From Erodium maritimum (lineage: Eukaryota > Streptophyta > Magnoliopsida > Geraniales > Geraniaceae), in the NCBI GenBank assembly GCA_963921825.1, contig OY997589.1, positions 21,659,735 through 21,723,734 on the forward strand: DNA of 64,000 nt. Reading direction: 5' to 3'. Both the position numbers and the translations under genes were made by a program. Position 1 is the first letter of the stretch. Every line of letters begins with the position of its first letter. Below are positions 56,861-64,000 of this stretch, piece after piece. Below the pieces are notes generated by a model. It saw only the letters and a program-made list of their open reading frames with translations. It was not told where the DNA came from and ran no database searches.

Positions 56861-57480
56861 GATTGTTCGCCTCTATCTACACAAGTTCATGGCAAATCAT
56901 CAATAAGATGATACCATACACCAAAAACAGTACAGATGATGATCACATTCAAACTTTGACATATATGAAGAACAATGAGAGATCACAGGAGGTGAATAGT
57001 TTCAAGGTGAGTATTGAAACTTTTGCATATTCTTGTATATAACAATCAGTGACATGCTTCAATTTATAGACTTATACCCAAATAAGTTTGTATTCTATGC
57101 CGTTCATTGCCAACACAGCATTTCAAAGTCTTCTAATTACATGAATAACAAGCTAAATCTAGTGAAAGGGGGAGTACTCAATTGAGCCCCAGGATTATGC
57201 ATCAACTGTACATATTCCACATAACTTTACTTGTTCATCAAAAGAGAGAACATGGCTTGTTGGATCAAGGACTCAAATGTCCCAATATGGGAAATACCCA
57301 GAAATTGAAAAATCAAATAGGGGCAATAGAGAAGATGAAGGTCACTTACCAGAGAGAGTGAAGCTGGAGATGGTCAAGAAAACTATATATGTCAAAATGA
57401 GTCAGGAAGAAGCCATTGTAGTCGTTTTAGAGTTTCTCAGGTAGATGTGTGGTTGTGGTTGGTCTTAGAAAGTTGAGGCC
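56861..57480 (-). promoter_or_regulatory. 5'UTR of NLR copy 2, with an intron at 56877-57350
   Basis: On the minus strand, a leader (ccagcttcactctctctg) ends at a consensus donor (g|gtaagtgacc, 57350). The acceptor aacttgtgtag|atagag lies 16 nt upstream of the start codon. A leader intron of about 474 bp is in the same position as in copy 1, supporting common descent and both predictions. Confidence 0.55.
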
Positions 57481-58392
57481 AGCAAGACTATGGTAAAAAA
57501 AACGTCCGTATATCACCGTGTGATGTCATAGTACAAAAAAAATGGTAAGCGATATTCTTCAGAAAAAGAAATGATAAGTGATAGTGACATATTGTGTTGT
57601 AAGAAGTAAGAACATGTATGGATTGGTGGCACGAAGTTAACGCAATAAATAGTCTTTTTTTACGTAATAGGAATTCTATTACTCATAAAATCAAACATAC
57701 ATAATAATTAAATAATAAAAAGAAAAGGGTGAGATTATGTTTAAGCATGTAGATATTGAACGCTAAGTTTATAACAAGATTTCCGGATATGTCAAGAAAA
57801 GTAGTTGGGAGACAGTCGTCTTGTTGGTTGTTGTGGACGAGAACTCGTCGATGATGATGATCATTTCCTAACCCGACTTGAAAATGCTCGTGGTAAAATA
57901 TCGGGAACAATTTAGGAGATAACGAACATCCAGGCAGAACTTCGAAAAATGAGGGAACTGGGGAGCGGACTTGCTCCGACCTTGGCAGGGCGAGGTGGTG
58001 TGTCACCCCCCCCCCCCCCCCCCCCCCACCACACCTCGTTGCTCGTCCTTCGACTCATTGGACCTGAAAAGGTAGCGTAGCAAGCAAACCTCAACTGGTT
58101 GTTGGGGCCAAGAAGGGCTCTTGTTCGTGATCCACGACAGCTCAGCTCTACCATCAATGTTCCACCTGCTGTTGCCGACACACCGGGAGGGGCATCACCA
58201 ACTTCCAGTGTTGACCACATCTGCAAAGTCAACCACTGCTCCAAGTCTTCATGAGTCAGATCGGGGGGGGGGGGGGGGGGTTAGGGGACCTCGCGCAGAG
58301 ATCTCTAGTGAGCGGAGTCGAGTCAGATGGGTTCTAACGACGTGGCTGAGTCGTCTCAACCCCTTTAGAGGATAGCTTCTTATCCAGCCATG
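57481..58392. other. Unassigned intergenic stretch with C and G homopolymer tracts
   Basis: 57660-57720, read on the minus strand, ends like a LINE 3' terminus (gaattcctattacgtaaaaaaa). 57900-58380 is GC-richer, with open frames on both strands but no nameable domain. It contains 22 C at 58006-58027 and 18 G at 58263-58280. Confidence 0.4.
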
Positions 58393-58397
58393 GATGG

Positions 58398-61304
58398 TGT
58401 AAAGACCGGGAAATTTTAATATTTAAATTATTAAATATTAACGTTGTTGGGAACGAGTTTAATTTTGGATCGAAATAAAAAACAAAGAAGAAAGAAATTC
58501 AAAAAACAAGAAGAGGGGAAAATTTTGGGTCTGCTCAATTATCAGACTTGGGCTAAGCCATGTCAAGGCCCAAACCGCACGCGCGGCCCACAAGAACCGG
58601 CCCAACTTCGCTTCGATCAAAACCCTAATCTTCTGACCTTTCAGCTTCATTGTTACGCATAATTACCGAGTCATCCCCTCCCTCGCCTCCTCCTCTCTCT
58701 CGACCTCTCACTGTGTCACCGAACCTCACCGGACACAACCCATCTCCGGCAACTCCTTCCTCTTCTAATCCCTTTCCACTCGCTGCTTTCCTCGACAGAA
58801 ACCACCACCAGCAAAAACCCCTTTCTTCTCCGTCGTCTTCTTCTTCGATTCAACGAAACCCGCGCCGCCGTCGACCTCTCGAGCCCATCTCGCTGGAATC
58901 ACAGGAACCAGAGACGGTGAGTCTTTGTCCGACCCTTTCCACCTCCCTCGTCCTCCCTTTTCCTCAGATTTGTACCCACGCGAGCTCGACGTGGTCGTTC
59001 TCGGCTGGAAGGGTGTCGCCGGAGCCTCGAGGTTCCAGATCTATTATCCCTCGCCGGCGAGGCGACAACGCCGTCAGATCCGGAGCTGAGGAGCTCGGAA
59101 ATGGCTATACCGCCCTTCCCTCGTCTCTCCCTGTGCTCTAACACCCCCCGCCGTCAAGAACCACCATCGCCCTCCCCCTCGAGTCCCGCCGCCGCCGCCG
59201 CCGTCGCAGGAACCTTAACCGGAACCCTAGCCGCCCCTTCAGACCAGAGCAAGCTTGAGCTCGTGCCAGGAACGGACTCGGGCCTCGAGTTGGGCCTTGG
59301 ACAAGGTTCGGGCCAGAACCTGGACCTGGATCGGACTTGGGCCTCGGGCCTGGACCGGATCTGAGTCCGGGTCTTGAGACGGGTTTGGGTCCGGGTCTGG
59401 GTTGGGCTCGGGTCAGGTCCGGGTTCTGGTTCTGGACCGGGTTCGGACTCGGATTCGGGTCGGACTCGGGTCGGACCGGGTCAGACTAAATAATTAATTA
59501 ATTAATTGGGATTTAAAATCAGATAAATACCTGGACATCGGACAAAGTATCATACTTTTAAAGGACATTTGGATAAAGAAAACTATTGGATTTAATTATC
59601 AAATTTGAGGACCGTTATGGGTTGGACCGGGACTGATACGTCCCTTTTATGTTAAACCAGGCCGTTACCCCGAGCACGGAGAAGACCGATGTTGGCCAGG
59701 ACGTCAGCAGCTAGGAGGCGCAGCTGTCGGTTCGTCTAGAGGTAGGGATTTCCTCAAACCCACTTTAATTTGATCGTACTAGAATGCATATTGGGAAACC
59801 TAAGAACCGGTAAACAACTAGTATGCATGTAGGATGAGAACAACTAGCGTAGCCGATTGAACTGTGAACATTTACGTTTCTGTCTTGGGAAATTGTCGTG
59901 CTGGTAGAATCGGGCCATGTCGTGCCTGTAGGATTGATTGCTGACTGTTTGGATTGTGTTGTGCTGTCTGAACCGGTTAATAAACAACGAACATGAAAAC
60001 GAGTAGAATTGACTAGAGAACGCATGATCAGTGATTTGAGTGTTTTTCCCTGTTTTACTTGATATGTTGGATTGGGAATGTTTGGGGATACCGGTTAAGC
60101 CGGTGGGGTAACCACGTGGAGAGTGGTATCGGTAAGTGACGGTATGTGCATGTTGGCGGTGTTGTTATTGAAACATGACTGTGGTTGTGAAAGTGATTGT
60201 GACTGTTTTGTGATAATTGTATTGAGATGTGCCCGAAAGGGGTTGTTGTACCTTCCGATGTGCGGCCGGTAAAGTGTGAGAGAAGTACTTCCGTAAGGTG
60301 AGTCGTACCTTCCGGCGCGCGATTGGTAAAGTATGAGATTTGAGTGTACTGTGATTACACGATAAGGTGGTTTCCCTACCTTCCGACCGTGAGTCGGTAA
60401 AACGCTGTGTCCCGCGAAGTGGTGATTTCCCTACCTTCCAACTAGCACTCGGTAAAACACTATGTTGTGAGCCGCGAGGTTCCAGGCCGCGAATAGGCGA
60501 TTTCCCTGCCTTCCGTTGATCGATAAAACGCTGTGTTCCGCGATGAGGTCGACCGCCTATCCCGACTTTGTGTTGGGGAAGTTTCGTGCGGCTACGCCGG
60601 GCCGAGAGGGTTGCTCCCTAGACCGTGCGAGGGTTACGATTTGTGTATTTGAGATTGCCTGAATTGAATGAATATTGTTGTGTTGTGACTTTGGGTGTTC
60701 TCCTTGTTTATGAGTGTGTGTGAACTCCTTGCTTGGATTGGTTATGATTGTACTTGTGAGTGTCGTTGACTATGTGTTGGGGAAATTGTGTTTGGGTTGT
60801 TCCGTGGTGTGGCCTCAGGGTAGGCGTTGTGTGGAATCGGTGTTGGTTTAGTTGGACATTGAGTATACGAGTTTAAAGAGGGGTATTGGCTTTTAGTAGG
60901 TTTAAATGTCGTATTGTGTTAAAACCTTGTTTATATTTTAACGTATGGAACTGCATTTTGGTAAATGCGAGATAAGGAGGTTTTGATGGTTTTCCCTACT
61001 GAGCGTGAAGCTCACCCCCCTGTTTTACTGTGTTTTCTACAGGTAGTGGTTTTGACTTGGAGTAGAGGACATCGTAGAGCATGGGGCTAGCGAGGGTCCG
61101 ATTTTTTGTTTAGTTTATATTTTCGTAGTGACGAAACGGTTATTTTGGAACTTATGTATTTTACTGAGCGTAGGACTTAGAAACTCTAACTCCGTTGTTT
61201 ATGCTATTTATCTTTATCAGTTATTATTTGTCTTAAATTGCTTTTATTTGAAATTCACTAAGTCGTGTCTCGGGTCCGGTCAATACCGGATTTGGGGCGT
61301 GGCA
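58398..61304 (+). mobile_element. Solo LTR (2.9 kb), same family as 5698-8931, copy 2
   Basis: The termini are TGTAAAGACC... and ...GGGGCGTGGCA, flanked by an exact 5-bp duplication, GATGG, at 58393-58397 and 61305-61309. It is collinear with copy 1: a GC-rich leader-like zone, a GGGTC/CTCGGG-rich tract (59260-59490), the conserved block at 59625-59755 (gggactgatacgtccc, then cacggagaagaccg and cgtcagcagctaggag), a pyrimidine-rich zone and a 3' gtccggtcaataccggattt. The tandem array of copy 1 is represented only by spaced, degenerate units at 60240-60550. No internal retrotransposon genes. It is inserted in sequence that continues into the LINE at 61310. Confidence 0.85.
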
Positions 61305-61309
61305 GATGG

Positions 61310-62399
61310 TGCTCTTTCTAAGGCTCTTCCATCCGATGTAGCTTAGTCTCCTAGTGTCGATACAGTTGTGGCAATATTAGCTTCGACACAAGTGAATGAG
61401 GTCCAATCCGTGGTCCTTTGGAGCTTGGATCCTTCTCGAGTAGCTTCGGTTGAAGGTGCTCCCGTTCGCAAAGGGGTAGTACGTTATTGGAAGGAGGTCG
61501 TCCTCAAGCATAAGGCGCATAGGGGACAACCCCCAAAGGACCATTCGGCGCAGCCTTTGGTCCTCAGATTTTCCACAACACCAGGTCTAAGGCATGTCCT
61601 CTAATTTGCGAGAGATTGGTTGCGGTCGTCCACCCTGATATATGGAGTTATGTGTTTCAGAAAAGTTCGAAATCTTTGAAAACTTGTGACCCCGTTAACG
61701 ATGAACTCCAAAACTTAGACATGGAGATATCGCCGGCTAGATCTGCCGACATAGTACTCCAGCAAGGCAGATTTGCTGGCTCTTCACACTCCCGCCCCGC
61801 CCTCGACATCTGCCAACGATGGCCGACCTCGAGCATCTCGGCGAAGCTCACTCCCTCCCGCCTCTTATCCCGACAACGACGACCCGAGATACTCTAGCCG
61901 AGCCTCTTCGCCATTCTCTTCCTCCAATCAGACGACCAGATCTTCTTCCACCGTTCGTCGTCAGAGCTTCGCAGTCCGAGCATTGTACTCCTGCTTTCAG
62001 TGCTCATACAGCCTGTCCCGTGCCCTCGCCCCAAGTGGATCAGATCTTTTACCGTTAGCTCCGACCACCTCCCCCCTTCGTTCCGAAGCCAATCCTTGTC
62101 ATCGGAGTCCGACCACGAGTTTTTCCTGCTCGTTGTAGTTGTTGTTTGTGCTTTTGTTTATTTTTTTGTAGGTCCCCTCTATCGGAATCTCAGATCTCCG
62201 ATAGAGGTGGTGGTCGCTTTTGGCGGCGTGACCAGTCGGGTGTTTCAATCAGTGATTCTCTTCGGAACGTCGATAAGAAAGAATGACTCGGTAGTTGGTT
62301 TTTAGGCGCCGCGTCGCCCTGTTGAGAGTTATCGTCTCGCTGGTCATCTCTCGAATTCTCAAGAACGACTGGTGAATGTAACGCTTGTTTGGTTTCGGT
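61310..62399 (+). mobile_element. LINE-like element, plus strand, 3' part (continues at 63505)
   Basis: Broken frames on the plus strand (for example MAILASTQVNEVQSVVLWSLDP...PVRKGVVRYWKEV) lead to a T-rich 3'UTR (ttgtttggtttcggttgtaa). This is cut at gtaaggttt by the element at 62409-63495 and resumes at 63505 with attaagttcaatgagaatctttgtttcg and an A run. Joining the halves gives a normal plant LINE 3' end. No RT domain is readable, so the class comes from the terminus. Confidence 0.5.
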
Positions 62400-62408
62400 T
62401 GTAAGGTT

Positions 62409-63495
62409 TTTTTTTTGAAACGGGTAACCGGAGACTTTCATTAATACCAATAGGTAATCAAACAGGACGAAGCGTGACCGCCTCGGGTTCCAGATGTATG
62501 TCCGGGCCGACCGTAGCAAGCTCGGCGCTTATGAACCCATAATAATAGACCACTTAGAATCGTGGACACAAACTCAAGACAACTCCTTACCAGCGTCTCA
62601 AAACAACGAGACATTAAAAGAAAAAGCCTAGACGACCTAGCTAGCCAACAATTTATTCGACCTAAAACAGAATAATAATTAGAAAGTAATGCCTTTGGTG
62701 CGGATTTCCCGAGACTCCCCGGCAGTAGTAGTCCTGGGTCTGTGGATATAGGTCCCAAAGTGACTATTCCACCCCCGCCGGGTCCTATCATTCGTGATGC
62801 GGAGGGTCAAGTCCCTCCAACTGCGTTCCAGCTGCTCCTGCACGGACCTCTATCCCCGACGGCGGGAGGTATCGAGCCACCACCGGAGAATGGGGTGGCC
62901 GAGGGAGGGATTTCAGATCCCGGTGGATCTCCCTCTCCACTGATGTGTGCCCGACGTGGGTCGGGAGCGACACTGGTGGCGTTGTAGATACGCCGACGGC
63001 CAGGGATGATCCCGGCTTGTCCTTCAGAACCACCGGACGCGGTGACAGTCGAGGAGGGGCTGGATCGGGAGTGATCATCGACGTAGGGGCGTCGTCGTTG
63101 GCGTCGCCTCGCTGGCCAGAGACCTCGAGGTTGTGGAAAACCTCTGCATGGGGTTGGATCTGATCGGGAGGGACCATTTCCGGCCCCAGGATCAGAGTGG
63201 GGTTGGGGTGATCGATCATGGGGGGACGCAGATGATCGGTCGAGAAGGAGCGATCATGGGGGAGGTGGTCCAACGACCATGGTGTCCGAGTGGGATAACC
63301 ATCTCGATGGCAGCGTGAGACTGGTAGAACCATAACTGATGCGTAGGGGAGGGATCACAATAGAACATGAGTTGCAAACGATGAAGGAGGGACGGTGGCT
63401 GGCGGTGGAGCGACGACGACTGAAAACCCTTATAGGGTATGAGAGAAACTTGAATGAGGTGTGTGGAGAGCTTTTTAGAATATAGAATATTTGTC
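62409..63495 (-). mobile_element. Internally deleted LINE derivative, minus strand, nested, 9-bp target duplication
   Basis: On the minus strand the 3' end is ggtattaatgaaagtctccg gttacccgtttc plus an A run (T run from about 62409 on the plus strand). The other end is a C-rich leader (cgtcgtcgctccaccgccag near 63410). The flanks carry gtaaggttt at 62400-62408 and 63496-63504; the left copy merges with the T run. A minus-strand frame at 62788-63333 (181 codons, Pro/His/Asp-rich) may be a decayed ORF1 start; no RT is present. At about 1.09 kb with both ends, it looks like a LINE lacking its middle. Confidence 0.45.
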
Positions 63496-63504
63496 GTAAG
63501 GTTT

Positions 63505-63544
63505 ATTAAGTTCAATGAGAATCTTTGTTTCGAAAAAAAAATTA
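63505..63544 (+). mobile_element. LINE 3' terminus (continuation of 61310-62399)
   Basis: attaagttcaatgagaatct ttgtttcg followed by a run of A at about 63533-63541, the end of the plus-strand LINE split by the nested insertion. Confidence 0.5.
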
Positions 63545-63694
63545 GTGTACACATGTCTTTGTATTACAGAATTGTCACTTGTACAAAGGCCGTGAAATCA
63601 TACCCCTATATATGGCATGTTTTTGTTAAGTTTTATATCCAACAGGAGAAAAAAGAAATGCTGAAGTTTAAGTATTATATCTTCTTGTTATTTA

Positions 63695-64000
63695 TTTTAA
63701 CATAGAAGAACAAATCTAATAGAAACTACTCATATCCTATAAACTGTGTGAATTCATTCTACTAGCATATTCTTAAAATCCAATATTCATCATAATGGCA
63801 CATCATAACTCCAATCTCATCCAAAATTCACGTCATTTTCATTCTTTTTCACACAAGTAAGGTCATAATCGTAATAACATGTTGTCATGTGGACAAGTGT
63901 CCATTTCTTTTTTCAACAATTCACTAATTTAATATTTTCCGATTCGTTTGAACTCCGATTATCTTCAAACCTGTGTTAATATTTTTCCTTTTTCCAAGGG
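63695..64000. mobile_element. Second copy of the 10.9-kb foldback element, truncated by the window end
   Basis: From about 63695 the sequence follows the left end of the element at 10895. Outer region: taacatag.agaac. Middle: tccaatattcatcataatgg against tccaacactcatcaaaatgc. Inner arm: caattcactaatttaatatt then gattcgtttgaactccgatt, in the same order, to position 64000. The rest, including any central repeat, is outside the window. Confidence 0.75.

Noticed and set aside
57912..58375. Open frames on both strands around the poly-C and poly-G tracts
   Set aside because: Glycine or arginine runs come from the homopolymers, and no recognisable domain flanks them.
62788..63333. Minus-strand open frame of 181 codons as a host gene
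   Set aside because: Its composition (Pro, His, Asp) matches no family I know. It lies within a transposon with a 9-bp duplication and overlaps plus-strand frames of similar length; kept only as a possible LINE ORF1 relic.

Overview
This is nuclear DNA from a flowering plant, most likely a eudicot. The evidence is intron-rich plant genes (a TOM1-like ESCRT adaptor, a DDT/WHIM chromatin-remodelling subunit, and two RPM1-type CC-NB-LRR immune receptors) set in AT-rich, transposon-filled DNA. I cannot name the species. Only four host protein-coding genes look intact: the DDT-domain gene (CDS 14189-18129, +, 9 coding exons, 685 aa), the TOM1-like gene (CDS 43215-48234, +, 9 coding exons, 407 aa) and two tandem NLR genes (49180-51930 and 54071-56860, both -, each one long coding exon with a 5'UTR intron). 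All exon joins were worked out by hand and checked for reading-frame phase.

Layout. 1-4455: decayed Ty1/copia element with its 3' LTR, abutting a 5'-truncated LINE. 4541-9050: copy A of an unassigned dispersed repeat, interrupted by a 3.2-kb solo LTR (5698-8931) with a 5-bp target duplication. 9330-10870: copy B of the same repeat. 10895-12462: foldback element directly upstream of the DDT gene. 12600-18420: DDT gene. 18421-25270: hAT relics around a LINE 3' end that is itself split by a Harbinger element, then a MULE-like element with 9-bp target duplications. 25461-27130: copy C of the dispersed repeat. 27340-32592: a Harbinger ORF1 relic, a solo-LTR-like insertion flanked by long direct repeats, and a Harbinger transposase relic. 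32680-34062: a near-perfect 1.36-kb hairpin with 9-bp target duplications. 36121-38549: a Harbinger-type element carrying two SANT/Myb-like ORFs and no nuclease. 38630-39740: truncated LINE. 42220-48430: TOM1-like gene with a foldback element in its largest intron. 48990-57480: NLR cluster with a third, shredded NLR relic between the two genes. 58393-61309: second solo LTR (2.9 kb) of the same family as the first. 61310-63544: LINE 3' end split by an opposite-strand LINE derivative. 63695-64000: another copy of the 10.9-kb foldback element, cut by the window end.

The host genes do not form a pathway: they act in nucleosome spacing (inferred), endosomal sorting of ubiquitinated cargo, and pathogen perception. 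The most distinctive material is mobile-element architecture. There are two solo LTRs of one family with exact target duplications, one of which has expanded an internal 47-bp repeat. There are two short MULE-like elements with exact 9-bp duplications, one a nearly identical-armed hairpin. There are four Harbinger-type loci that divide into transposase-only and SANT-ORF-only copies. I found no tRNA or rRNA gene and no CRISPR array.
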